The notes under the pieces: model-generated | What the model saw: the letters and a program-made list of their open reading frames with translations, nothing else | The model's database searches: none | What the model was told of the DNA's origin: nothing | Shown here: in pieces, positions 8,845-18,059 of the stretch | Layout: the number at the start of each line of letters is the position of its first letter | How positions within the stretch are numbered: position 1 is the first letter of the stretch | Made by a program: the position numbers and the translations under genes | NCBI GenBank assembly: GCA_023428135.1 | Contig: JAEYZG010000010.1 | Span: 310,001-374,000, forward strand | Reading direction: 5' to 3' | DNA from: Bacteroidota bacterium | GTDB lineage: Bacteria; Bacteroidota; Bacteroidia; Cytophagales; Cytophagaceae | Length of the DNA stretch: 64,000 nt

Positions 8845-11800
8845 ATGATAATTTCTTACCGATTATCGATCATGACTTTGGTTATGATATTTATTCAATT
8901 CTTTTTTGTTGATGCGTATTCCCAGACTGAAAATAAATATTGCATAGTTTATAAGTCCGGTCAATATTGTCCTGAAGAGGGCGCTAACCTTTCTGATAAA
9001 ATAAAAAACCTAAGAAGCAATCATCAGGAATATACACTAGTACAGTTCTTTGAGCTGCCAGATGAATCAACACAGGCTCAATTAAAAAACTCAGGCACTA
9101 CTCTTCTGAAGTATGTCCCGAATTTTGCCTATTGGGCTTCATTCCAAAGGGCTCTTACAGATGAAGAAATAAAAAAATTTAAAATTAGAAGTATTGAAAA
9201 AATTCTACCCGAACATAAAATAGACAATAAGCTCAACACTCAAGCGACAAAAGAAAAGCGAACCCTTATTGAAATTGAAATAACTTATTTTCAAAACGCC
9301 GACACTGTACGTCTTAAGCAATCATTGGCTAATCTTGGGGCTGAAATAGTAAAAGCATCTCCTTTGCAGAATAGCCTTATAGTAAGAATTTCAGGAGGAC
9401 GGATCCAGGCATTGGCATCTACCCCTCAGATTTCCTATATCATGCCTGCCCCTCCTAAGCCGGAGCATAGCAATTTTATTTCTGTAAATCATCATAGAAA
9501 CAATGTACTGCAATCGGATTTTGTTGGCCAAAGAGGCTTATCAGGAAATGGACTTACAGTTGGTATCGATGACGAAGGCTCAATAGGTATCCATCAGGAT
9601 CTTAAGCCTATAAGAATTACCAATCTTTCTCCTCCTGCTCTTAATAATCACGCAACGCACGTTGCAGGGACCACTGGAGGCTCAGGTAATATAGACCCGA
9701 GGGCAAAAGGAACTGCTTTTAATGCGAACCTTGTTGCACAAAGTTTTCCAGAACTAATCAATAATGGTCCTTCATACTACAAAACTTACGGAATGACTAT
9801 TACGAATAACTCTTATGGTTACCTGTCTTATTGGGGAGTTTACGATAACTCAAGTAATTACACAGATAAGACTCAGGATAACCTGACAAGTCCAGGTCTG
9901 TTGCATGTGGTAGCAACTCATAATGGCGGTTCTGCAGGATTTTATACTGTAAGCTCTGGTTGGGCTACTGCAAAAAATGTTTTATCTGTGGGATCTGTGA
10001 ATGAGCACGATATAGTTTCCGGTTTCTCAGGAAAAGGCCCGGTCAATGATGGTAGACTTAAGCCAGAGATAGTAGGGCTTGGCGAATCTGTATACTCAAC
10101 CATATCAGGAAACGCCTACGTTTATATGTCCGGTACAAGTATGGCTTGTCCGGGTGTCACTGGCAGCGTTACTCTATTATATGAAAGATATCGCCAGCTG
10201 AAGGGCAACATACCCAATGCTGACATTATTAAAGCATTGATTTGCAATACTGCTGATGATCTTGGAAATGCCGGGCCTGATTATTCTCATGGCTTTGGAA
10301 GAATGAATTCAAAGAGAGCAATTGAAGCGCTGGAAGCTAATTTATATTTTGAAAACACGATAGGTCAGGGGCAGAATTTGACACATACAATAAATGTCCC
10401 AAACGGTACGGGTCAGCTTCGGGTTTTGCTGTACTGGAAGGATAAAGAAGGGGCAGAATTCAGCTCTGTGAACCTCGTTAATAATCTTGACCTTAAGATT
10501 ACAAAGTCTCCTAACACTTATTTGCCGTGGGTTCTATCTCCTTCTACTCCGGGAAACCCAGCTGTTCGTGGGGTGGATAATCTTAACAACATTGAGCAGA
10601 TAACTGTAGATAATCCTGATGCCGGAAATTATACTGTTAACATCAAAGGAACGGCAATACCTTTCGGGCCACAGAGATACGTTGTTGCATATGAATTCGT
10701 AAAACCATTTATTGCGTTGACATTCCCTTATGGAAACGAATCTCTTTTCCCAAATGAGTATACTCAGATTCGCTGGGATGCTTTTGGTACAGGAAATTAT
10801 ACGGTTGAATATTCCGCGAACAATGGAATGTCCTGGGTAAACATCGCATCAAACGTACCCGCGGCACAACATTACCAGGACTGGATTGCCCCTTCTGGGC
10901 CTGCCGCATTAATCGTTCGGGTGAAAAGTGGCTCATATTGCAGCCAAAGTGTAAGCAACATTTCTGTGCTGGGTATTCCTTCTAATCTTAGGGCGTCTAA
11001 CCCCTCCACAGGTGCAATAAGGTTTGAATGGGATGCAGTGCCAGGAGCATGTTCTTATGATGTTTATTTGTTGGAACCTCAGGACAAGGTTATTGAGTTT
11101 CAGGCAACAACAACCTCAACATCTTATGTGTTTCAGAACAGACCATTGGGCAGTGAGAATGAGGTTTGGATGAGTGTAAGGGCCAAAACAGCTTCAGGAA
11201 CTATCAGTGAAAGAGCTTACGCAATAAACAAATCAGCGATTGAGGTGCAGGGCGTGTGTAATGCTTCAGGCACAATCACACGAGAAGTTTGGACCTCTTT
11301 TGGTGGAAGCCTTGTTTCAAATATTCCGTTAAACACATCTCCTAACGAGACAAGCTCATTAACGATTTTCGAGGCGCCAACAAATTTTGGTGTCAACTAC
11401 GGACAAAGAATTCGTGGTACTATCTGTGCGCCTTTATCAGGAAATTATATCTTCTGGATTTCAAGCAACGACAATAGTGAGCTTTGGTTAAGCACAGATA
11501 ATACACCAGCTAATAAAGTAAGAATTGCAAGTGTTACGGGATATACAGGTGTGAGAGAATGGGCCAAATATCCCTCTCAACGGTCCGTATCCATCCCGCT
11601 TGTAGGCGGAAAAACATATTACATAGAAGCACTTCATAAGCAGGGAGCAAATACAGATAATCTTGCTGTAGGTTGGCAACTACCTGATGGCAGACTGGAG
11701 CGACCGATCCCGGGAAGTCGTCTCTCTCCTTTTGGACCACCACAGGAACCACCAACACAAAATGGTTTGCTTGGCACCTATTTTAAAGATGTGAATTTTA

Positions 11801-12474
11801 ATCAGGTTGGATATACCAGAGTAGACTCTGTGGTCAATTTTAATTTTGGGACAAACAACCCTGCTCCTAATATTGATGAAGATAAATTTTCAATAAGGTG
11901 GAGCGGGCAAGTGGAGCCTGTTTACTCTGAACAATACAGGTTTTATACTGTCTCCAACGATGGAGTAAGATTGAAGGTGAATGGAGTCCAGGTCATTAAT
12001 AATTTTACAGACCATCCACCAACTGAAAATAGTGGTGTCATCAATCTTGTTGCAGGTCAGAAGTATGACATTGTACTGGAATACTTTGAGAATGTAGGCT
12101 CTGCAGTGATATCGCTTTCATGGTCCAGCCCAAGCCAGGCAAAGCAGATTATACCTTCTGCGAGATTAACGCCAGGTGAAACAGATAGCAAAATCACATC
12201 TTTTGATTTGCCTTTGAATGCAAGAAATATTGTAGTATATCCTAACCCTGCTGATTACAAATTGAATATCTGGGCCCCGGGTTCAGAGGCTGGAGAAGTC
12301 CAGCTGGAAATTCTGGATAGGAATGGTGCACAGTTGCTCAGCGAGGAGTTTGTTGTAAATGATACAGATTATCCCATTGAGCTGGATATCTCAAATATTC
12401 CAAGTGGCTTTTACATGTTCGTCATTAAAACAAACAGCTTTAAAGAAATTAGGAAATTCAGTGTGGTAAAATAA
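8845..12474 (+). CDS. secreted S8 family subtilisin-like protease with PA14 modules and T9SS sorting domain
   Basis: The 1209-residue protein starts with a hydrophobic signal (SIMTLVMIFIQFFFVDAYS). The catalytic triad of family S8 is visible: D242 in VGIDDEG, H269 in NNHATHVAG and S432 in SGTSMACPG. After the protease come a proprotein-convertase-like jelly roll (about 505-620), Ig or fibronectin type III-like segments (about 630-800) and two PA14-like regions (about 820-960 and 975-1110). The last 75 residues are a type A T9SS sorting domain (VVYPNPADYKLNI ... GFYMFVIKT). It is therefore expected at the cell surface or outside. A strong terminator follows. Confidence 0.9.
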   Translation: MIISYRLSIMTLVMIFIQFFFVDAYSQTENKYCIVYKSGQYCPEEGANLSDKIKNLRSNHQEYTLVQFFELPDESTQAQLKNSGTTLLKYVPNFAYWASFQRALTDEEIKKFKIRSIEKILPEHKIDNKLNTQATKEKRTLIEIEITYFQNADTVRLKQSLANLGAEIVKASPLQNSLIVRISGGRIQALASTPQISYIMPAPPKPEHSNFISVNHHRNNVLQSDFVGQRGLSGNGLTVGIDDEGSIGIHQDLKPIRITNLSPPALNNHATHVAGTTGGSGNIDPRAKGTAFNANLVAQSFPELINNGPSYYKTYGMTITNNSYGYLSYWGVYDNSSNYTDKTQDNLTSPGLLHVVATHNGGSAGFYTVSSGWATAKNVLSVGSVNEHDIVSGFSGKGPVNDGRLKPEIVGLGESVYSTISGNAYVYMSGTSMACPGVTGSVTLLYERYRQLKGNIPNADIIKALICNTADDLGNAGPDYSHGFGRMNSKRAIEALEANLYFENTIGQGQNLTHTINVPNGTGQLRVLLYWKDKEGAEFSSVNLVNNLDLKITKSPNTYLPWVLSPSTPGNPAVRGVDNLNNIEQITVDNPDAGNYTVNIKGTAIPFGPQRYVVAYEFVKPFIALTFPYGNESLFPNEYTQIRWDAFGTGNYTVEYSANNGMSWVNIASNVPAAQHYQDWIAPSGPAALIVRVKSGSYCSQSVSNISVLGIPSNLRASNPSTGAIRFEWDAVPGACSYDVYLLEPQDKVIEFQATTTSTSYVFQNRPLGSENEVWMSVRAKTASGTISERAYAINKSAIEVQGVCNASGTITREVWTSFGGSLVSNIPLNTSPNETSSLTIFEAPTNFGVNYGQRIRGTICAPLSGNYIFWISSNDNSELWLSTDNTPANKVRIASVTGYTGVREWAKYPSQRSVSIPLVGGKTYYIEALHKQGANTDNLAVGWQLPDGRLERPIPGSRLSPFGPPQEPPTQNGLLGTYFKDVNFNQVGYTRVDSVVNFNFGTNNPAPNIDEDKFSIRWSGQVEPVYSEQYRFYTVSNDGVRLKVNGVQVINNFTDHPPTENSGVINLVAGQKYDIVLEYFENVGSAVISLSWSSPSQAKQIIPSARLTPGETDSKITSFDLPLNARNIVVYPNPADYKLNIWAPGSEAGEVQLEILDRNGAQLLSEEFVVNDTDYPIELDISNIPSGFYMFVIKTNSFKEIRKFSVVK

Positions 12475-12495
12475 AGATTTAAGCAGGAATTAATG

Positions 12496-12535
12496 AAAAA
12501 AACAGCCAGTCAGAAGTTTTTGACTGGCTGTTTTT
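12496..12535 (+). terminator. intrinsic terminator after the subtilase gene
   Basis: A stem of about 15 bp (AAAAACAGCCAGTCA with TGACTGGCTGTTTTT) over a short loop is followed by a T-rich tail, 22 bases past the subtilase stop. Confidence 0.85.
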
Positions 12536-12540
12536 ATTTC

Positions 12541-12853
12541 TTTAAAATCAGCGTTTCGACGGGTTTCTGATACAAGAAAATTTAAACAAAGGTTAAAATC
12601 ACCATGGCATTGAATAAACCCCAGCTATTGAAGATCAAATGATCAGGATATCAGTTAGCAAGGTTCAAAGTTGATTATTAAAGATTTTAATTACTAAAGG
12701 GAACTTTTTCAGAATGATCATTTTGCCGACTAATTCTACAAGTTACAGAAATGGGAGTACTTACTTGGATTTAACCTGCATATCGAACTACAATCAATTG
12801 ACTTTTGTATAATTTATAAGGGAAATAAAATCTTGTAACATATATTCTGGATT
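12541..12853. other. intergenic region, no gene seen
   Basis: About 310 AT-rich bases between the subtilase terminator and the GreA-like gene. No open frame, hairpin or repeat stands out; it presumably contains the promoter of the downstream gene. Confidence 0.5.
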
Positions 12854-13264
12854 ATGGGAAATTTGGTCATGAACAGACTTGATTATGCGCGTATTAAGAA
12901 GAGCATAGTCGATTTAAAGCAATCCAAAGCAATTACTCCTGAAGAGCTTGAAAAACTTAATGGAGAGTTAAATGCAGCCAAGATTGTAGATCCGGATAAG
13001 GTTCCGGTAGATGTGGTTACTATGAATTCTATTGTCAGAATTTTATTCCGCAATTCCGGGAAAGTGCTTCAGTTTAAAATAGTTTATCCGGATGAAGCAA
13101 ATCTGAAGGAAAACAAGATATCTATCTTTTCACCTGTTGCCACTGCCCTACTAGGTTATAGAGCTGGTGATGAGGTTGACTGGATAGTTCCTGCCGGTGC
13201 TACAAAAATTTATATAGAAGACATAATTTATCAACCGGAAGCAGCAGGGCATTTTAATCTATGA
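12854..13264 (+). CDS. GreA/GreB-Rnk-like elongation factor domain protein
   Basis: The 136-residue protein has a short helical N-terminus and a C-terminal FKBP-like GreA/B domain. Visible family features are VTMNSIVRI, FKIVYPDEA, ISIFSPVATALLGYRAGDEVDWIVPAG and the closing YIEDIIYQP. The long N-terminal coiled coil of true GreA is missing, as in Rnk (regulator of nucleoside diphosphate kinase), so it probably binds RNA polymerase near the secondary channel without full cleavage activity. A second start at 12869 (MNRLDYARI) is equally plausible. It ends directly against the convergent zinc-ribbon gene, with no base between the stops. Confidence 0.8.
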   Translation: MGNLVMNRLDYARIKKSIVDLKQSKAITPEELEKLNGELNAAKIVDPDKVPVDVVTMNSIVRILFRNSGKVLQFKIVYPDEANLKENKISIFSPVATALLGYRAGDEVDWIVPAGATKIYIEDIIYQPEAAGHFNL

Positions 13265-13879
13265 TTAGGAGATTAATAACTTTTGTATCTGAAGGTATTT
13301 GGTAAATTCCAAAATCATGGTAGAGACCTGCTGGTCCTTGCGGTCCATTTCGCTTACCTCAAGATCAGATTGTTCAATGACAGGCCTTAGGGTAGACAGA
13401 CTCTCGTCCAGTTGTTTGATCATTTCAAGAGAATGCATTTTTTCATCTTCCTCTACTTCATTGTTCATTATTCTAAGCATGAAATCTGCTTTTAGCTGAT
13501 CTATAAAAGCAAGCATATCCCATGGGTTATTCGGACGGTTCCAGACAAAGGATATATTGCACCTCCTGCATTTATATTTGTTAAATTTCCATCCCCTATC
13601 ATTCACATCCAAAGCCACATCCTTGAGGTGCTCATTACTGGAGCAATGCGGACAGGATGCATTGTCCTTGACAATGTTTTTCAGAATCTCTCTTTTATCA
13701 AGCACGCTTTTTCTGGTTTCCGCATGTTCCAAGATTATACCTGACAAGCGCTCACAAGCATCTACGACACCTTTAAACTCATCAGACAGAGTGCCTTCTT
13801 CAATCATAAGCTCAGCTTTTTTTCTGAAATGATTGGTGAGCTTTATCAATTCTCTTTCTTTGTCATTTAGTTGATCCAT
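13265..13879 (-). CDS. hypothetical protein with a central zinc ribbon
   Basis: This 204-residue protein is not recognised. It is mostly charged and helical, with a four-cysteine zinc-binding module: C76-x2-C79 and C104-x2-C107, in the setting ASCPHCSS ... KYKCRRCNISFVWNRP. Helical arms flank the ribbon, and no signal peptide or membrane segment is present, so a cytoplasmic nucleic-acid- or protein-binding role is possible but unproven. It is convergent with the GreA-like gene, with zero spacing. Confidence 0.6.
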   Translation of the reverse strand: MDQLNDKERELIKLTNHFRKKAELMIEEGTLSDEFKGVVDACERLSGIILEHAETRKSVLDKREILKNIVKDNASCPHCSSNEHLKDVALDVNDRGWKFNKYKCRRCNISFVWNRPNNPWDMLAFIDQLKADFMLRIMNNEVEEDEKMHSLEMIKQLDESLSTLRPVIEQSDLEVSEMDRKDQQVSTMILEFTKYLQIQKLLIS

Positions 13880-13980
13880 CAGAATGATGTGTTTGAAAAT
13901 GTGAATATTAAAGATGGGGTATTAAATGATAAGATCAAAAAGGCTTTGCTCCGGATTGCGGACTTTTGCCCTTTTAAACA

Positions 13981-14009
13981 AAAAAAGAAGGCGAATGGCC
14001 TTCTTTTTT
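13981..14009 (-). terminator. intrinsic terminator for the lipoprotein gene at 14032
   Basis: The AAAAAAGAAGGC arm pairs with GCCTTCTTTTTT around the loop GAATG, giving a bidirectional hairpin with a T-run. It lies 23 bases beyond the stop of the minus-strand lipoprotein gene. Confidence 0.85.
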
Positions 14010-14031
14010 ATAGAATAAAATTAGGATCGCT

Positions 14032-14670
14032 TTAATCAACCATATTAGGGCCATTATCTGCATATTCCTCTTCCAACAATGTAACATTTACAGAGCCAAT
14101 AACTTTAGCAGGACTATAGGTAGAGTTTTCATAAGAAGCTATATTCATTTCATAATCAAACTGTAGTCTGCCAGTAGATTTATTAAAGGAATAATTACTT
14201 ATAGAAAGGGTAGAACTAGAGCTGCCAAAGTATATATCCGTTCTATAGTACCTGTTATCATAAGTCATAAATTTCAGATATTTTCCATTGCCCAAGGCTT
14301 TGTTGTAAGAAAAATTGATAGTTAGGTCCGTCTCTTCAGGCTTTTCTTCAAGAGTGGTAATATAATTTGAAAAAAGCTCAAAGTAGTCGCGTGATTCTTT
14401 TGCACTACGTCTTACGAGGCTTATACCTTTACTTTCAGAATTCAGAGCATAAGATGCATCTTCCTGGGATTCAAAATATTCATAGGTGAAAGCTCCTAGA
14501 AGGGTATCTGCTGTTCCGGCAGAATTAAGCTTATAAATTTTACCGGAGACAACTCCTTCTTTTCTCAAGGCATCTTGGCCAGCAGGACCGGGAACATCCT
14601 TTTTACTACAGGCAGAACTAATGATCAAAAGTGTTGCAAAAACTACTGAAAGCAAATTGGTTTTTTTCAT
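14032..14670 (-). CDS. putative lipoprotein
   Basis: The protein has about 212 residues from the MKKTNLLS start; an ATG three codons earlier also exists. A lipoprotein signal ends in the lipobox ISSACSK, so the cysteine should be lipidated and the protein held at the outer membrane. A short collagen-like remnant (PGPAGQD) follows the cysteine, as in many Bacteroidota lipoproteins. The rest is Ser/Tyr-rich and probably beta-structured. No enzyme motif is seen and the function is unknown. A terminator follows directly. Confidence 0.65.
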   Translation of the reverse strand: MKKTNLLSVVFATLLIISSACSKKDVPGPAGQDALRKEGVVSGKIYKLNSAGTADTLLGAFTYEYFESQEDASYALNSESKGISLVRRSAKESRDYFELFSNYITTLEEKPEETDLTINFSYNKALGNGKYLKFMTYDNRYYRTDIYFGSSSSTLSISNYSFNKSTGRLQFDYEMNIASYENSTYSPAKVIGSVNVTLLEEEYADNGPNMVD

Positions 14671-14888
14671 TGTATACATTTTTTTTTAACCTTGATGTGT
14701 ACATGATTTTGATGGAGAAGGTTACATACTATATGGTTTACCATTCTTTTATTCGATAAATACCGGTAACGGGCATGAAAATGGCCATATAGAAATATGC
14801 TTTCAACAATAAAAATGTAATTGAAATTGCTATTTCATTTAGAATTGCAATCCGTTTCTATGATCTTAGGAGCCTGTTAATCCTCGTG

Positions 14889-15461
14889 TTACTTGCAGTT
14901 GTTTATTAATTCAAAATCATTTTTATGAGCTTCTAAAGAATCCAATTCCTGTTTAGTTGGTGGTGCCCAAGGATTATAGTTTGAAGTAATTTCATCCTCA
15001 TCTACATAAAAACAGGCTACAGAAATATCTATTCGATTGACGATGTCGCTTATTTTTCCATTCTTGTTAACTACTAAATCTATTCTGTTTGTCACTAGCT
15101 TTGTTGTATCCGGAATATCACATTTTCTGAATTCTTCATATGTTAACCCAGAGATAGTATCTCCACTTACTTTTAATGTATCAATCTTTAGGTTATTTAA
15201 TTCTCCGATATAACAAAGAGGTGTATTGCCGGGAATAATTTTAACCCTACCAAAAAGTGCTTCATTGTTGTAGGTATTCCACCATCTAATTACATTCGCT
15301 TGGAATTTTGAAGTTTTATTTTTTAGATGAATTTCTTTAATAAACTCTCTCAATTGATCTTTTAAAACATTTTCATCTGATAAGTTAAGTTTGTAATGAT
15401 CTTGCTTGTGGCAAGAAAATGATAGAACTAAGATTCCAATTGTTAATAGCTTAAATTTCAT
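14889..15461 (-). CDS. small hypothetical lipoprotein
   Basis: The 190-residue protein has a signal peptide and lipobox (ILVLSFSCHK). The mature part is hydrophilic, with no recognised domain. It carries no close resemblance to the lipoprotein encoded next to it. Its neighbours on both sides are intergenic stretches, so it is probably a single-gene unit. Cell-envelope location is inferred from the lipobox only. Confidence 0.6.
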   Translation of the reverse strand: MKFKLLTIGILVLSFSCHKQDHYKLNLSDENVLKDQLREFIKEIHLKNKTSKFQANVIRWWNTYNNEALFGRVKIIPGNTPLCYIGELNNLKIDTLKVSGDTISGLTYEEFRKCDIPDTTKLVTNRIDLVVNKNGKISDIVNRIDISVACFYVDEDEITSNYNPWAPPTKQELDSLEAHKNDFELINNCK

Positions 15462-15842
15462 ATTTCAATTGCAAACAAATAATTTATAGACACCTATTAC
15501 GCATATTCTTTCCATTTAGCATCTCAGCTCTAAACTCCTTATCTACGTTCTTCCAGTCATCCATTTTTTCTGATAATACCTCTAATTCTTAAGTTTCATA
15601 TTCCTTTCCCCTGCCTGAATCTTACAGGCCGGAAACAACCCCTGTAACTAGCTTTTTCCATTCTATTAAGTGTACTTTCGGAAAATTTCCGAGAGGCAAA
15701 CACAAGAAAGGTAATTAATTCAGGAGAATCACAGTTGAACATGATATATAATTGAAAATTGTTTAACAAATTTAGATCCTATATAATCCTATGAACCAAT
15801 TACTTTGCTTAAATTGCCTCTATATATTTTTAACTCACTTTT
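15462..15842. other. intergenic region between divergent genes, no gene seen
   Basis: 381 bases between the minus-strand lipoprotein and the plus-strand T9SS cargo. All six frames are short. Promoters for both directions must lie here, but no clear motif or repeat was recognised. Confidence 0.5.
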
Positions 15843-16865
15843 ATGAAAAAACTGTTATTCTCACTTTTCCTCGTTGTTTGCTCGAATTATACTGCAATAG
15901 CTCAACCTGAAATTAATTCATTAGTTGTTAATACCGCAGGTGAAAAATTAAAAGCTTACTCAATACTGGTAGCTGATGTCTCTCCTGGAAATGCAGGACG
16001 TGACCAGATTTGGGACTTTTCCGATATCACCTTCAGCGATGAAAATGCCACTATCTACACTTATCTCAACCCGTCACAGATAGAAGGTTCCGCCGCTTTT
16101 CCTTCAGCTTCAGTAGTTATGAAAGACTCAGAATATTTTGAAAACACCTTCATTAAGACAACACCACCCGAACATACCATCCTTGGAAAGGTAAAAAAAG
16201 ATGGAAGCATTTGGGCATATAATGATCCTTTGACCCTATTCAAAGCACCTTGCACATATGGCACTACAATAACAGACGAATTCTATCTGGCTAAAGATTT
16301 AGGACAAGGCATTTTATACAAGGAATATGGAGATTTAACCTCCACATATGATGGTTATGGCACATTAAAAACTGCCTGGGGTACTTACAATAATATAGTC
16401 CGTATCAAAGAATCCCGCGTAGAAATAACTGAACGTGGAGACGACAAAAAAAAGATGACGTTGGTTAACTATTACTATACAATTCCTGGTTATGTAACTC
16501 CCCTCTTTGGAGTCTCTTTATCAGCCGACTCATCCTCGGAAGGAGAAAGATCATACAATATTTATTTTGCCTATAACCCTTCCTTTGTCACTGGTAACAA
16601 AAATACCACTTTACAGGATCTCAAATTATCTGTACATCCTAATCCCGCAAGCGATATGCTGTTTGTAGATTTTCAAGATCTTTCCTCAGACAACTATACA
16701 TTAAAGATCATAGAGCAGACTGGTTCAGTAGTAATGGAAAACAAAGTTTTTGCATCACATGGAGAGGTGCAAACAATGAAAATCACAGATTTAAAGAGTG
16801 GCTTATATTTCCTTGAAATCTCTTCGGGTAATGGTAAAACAGTAAAGAAAATTATAAAGGAGTAG
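15843..16865 (+). CDS. secreted protein with T9SS C-terminal sorting domain
   Basis: The 340-residue protein begins with a clean signal peptide (MKKLLFSLFLVVCSNYTAIAQ). The middle is an all-beta region with no known catalytic motif. The last 80 residues form a type A T9SS sorting domain: LSVHPNPASDMLFVDF, then SGLYFLEISS and a basic end KTVKKIIKE. It should be exported across the outer membrane by T9SS and anchored or released. Function of the mature domain is unknown. Confidence 0.8.
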   Translation: MKKLLFSLFLVVCSNYTAIAQPEINSLVVNTAGEKLKAYSILVADVSPGNAGRDQIWDFSDITFSDENATIYTYLNPSQIEGSAAFPSASVVMKDSEYFENTFIKTTPPEHTILGKVKKDGSIWAYNDPLTLFKAPCTYGTTITDEFYLAKDLGQGILYKEYGDLTSTYDGYGTLKTAWGTYNNIVRIKESRVEITERGDDKKKMTLVNYYYTIPGYVTPLFGVSLSADSSSEGERSYNIYFAYNPSFVTGNKNTTLQDLKLSVHPNPASDMLFVDFQDLSSDNYTLKIIEQTGSVVMENKVFASHGEVQTMKITDLKSGLYFLEISSGNGKTVKKIIKE

Positions 16866-16883
16866 CTTTTCAGAAGATATTAA

Positions 16884-17342
16884 TTAGTTATCGATCTTTT
16901 CTTTTTCAATATTCGATTTAAGATCAACTAAGCGTTGCCTTACATTTTTCTGCAAGTTAGCTCTTATAAATTTTGCTAATAGCTTAAACGGAAACCTTAA
17001 AGTGAATGAATATAGGAATACTACTTCTGTTTGGCCATTTGAAATTTCTCTAAATGTCCAGGAACCTAAAAATGATTTAAATAAAAATGGCCCATCTGTC
17101 ATTTTAATTGCCGTTACTTTTGGTCGGTTGAAAGTCACATATTCTGTAACCATACCCAATCCATTTTTCGCTTCACAGTATGCTTTAACACCTTTGCTGG
17201 CCTTTGTTGCTCCTTCAATTAAATCGGCCTTTTTCAAAAAAGTATCCCATTTTAGCCTGTTACTATAATCTTGTGTATAATCAAAAACTTGTTCCGGACT
17301 TTTGTCAATAAAAATTGACTCTGCGAATTTTGTTGCCTCCAT
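16884..17342 (-). CDS. SRPBCC (START-like) superfamily protein
   Basis: The 152-residue protein has the helix-grip pattern of polyketide cyclase/START-like proteins: the opening FAESIFIDKSPEQVFDYTQDYSNRLKWD, a beta-rich middle with WTFREISNGQTEVVFLY, and a long C-terminal helix ending VRQRLVDLKSNIEKEK. Such proteins bind hydrophobic ligands; no substrate can be read from the sequence. It has no signal peptide. It lies 104 bases after the small cupin gene on the same strand. Confidence 0.75.
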   Translation of the reverse strand: MEATKFAESIFIDKSPEQVFDYTQDYSNRLKWDTFLKKADLIEGATKASKGVKAYCEAKNGLGMVTEYVTFNRPKVTAIKMTDGPFLFKSFLGSWTFREISNGQTEVVFLYSFTLRFPFKLLAKFIRANLQKNVRQRLVDLKSNIEKEKIDN

Positions 17343-17446
17343 TTATTCAGAGTTGTTTTATTGATGTTTATAGATACTTTAAAAGATTATAAAGCTGGTC
17401 TTACAGAAATATTGACAAGCTCATATTTGTTTCATCAACAATTTCT

Positions 17447-17788
17447 TTAACTCTCTATAACATCTTTAAGGCGCTCCACCTTATCATGTTTTGAAAGAGA
17501 AAGCCGGACAATTGTATTCTCATTCGCAGTTAAGTCGTGAGATATATCTCCTTCCAATGCTATAACATCTCCACTTTTCATTTTATGACTTGCTCCTTTC
17601 ACGCCTAACATAATTTCCCCTTCTAAAATGTGGATTATAATAGGAAACTGAGTTTTGTGCTCTTTCATAATTTGCCCTTTGCTTAAAAGGATCCTTATCT
17701 CTTTTGAAAAAGAAGTTTCTATAACAACTTTTGTCCTGACCCGACTTTCGTCAAATTCCAGTTCTTTATTAAATGATTCTATCATCAT
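17447..17788 (-). CDS. small cupin-domain protein
   Basis: This 113-residue single cupin barrel has the second-motif pattern KSGDVIALEGDISHDLTANENTIVRLS, and the first motif appears as HILEGEIMLGVKG. Only some of the usual metal-binding histidines are present, so metal binding is uncertain. Likely a small ligand-binding or regulatory cupin in the cytoplasm. It is followed by the SRPBCC gene on the same strand, which may be co-transcribed. Confidence 0.75.
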   Translation of the reverse strand: MMIESFNKELEFDESRVRTKVVIETSFSKEIRILLSKGQIMKEHKTQFPIIIHILEGEIMLGVKGASHKMKSGDVIALEGDISHDLTANENTIVRLSLSKHDKVERLKDVIES

Positions 17789-17993
17789 ACGTTTATTTGC
17801 CGGTTTGCTCTCCGGATTAGGAACACAATAATGCGTTAATATAAACGATTGGGTGAAATAAAAAAATCAGTTTAGTCTGTCACAAAGAATTAAGAAGAAA
17901 AGATCTGAAGTACAATTGAAAAACCGAGATTTTTATAGCGTCATTTAGCTGAATGGCTATAAGCTTTTGACAAAAAAATTTATCAAAAAAAAT

Positions 17994-18025
17994 ACAGGAG
18001 GCCGGTTCACACCAGAGCCTCCTGT
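17994..18025 (-). terminator. intrinsic terminator for the M6-type protease gene
   Basis: ACAGGAGGC pairs with GCCTCCTGT across a 14-base loop. Read on the minus strand, a run of eight T follows. It lies 35 bases past the stop of the metalloprotease gene. Confidence 0.85.
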
Positions 18026-18059
18026 TCTTATAAAATATTTAAAAGGTCCTAATTGGAAA

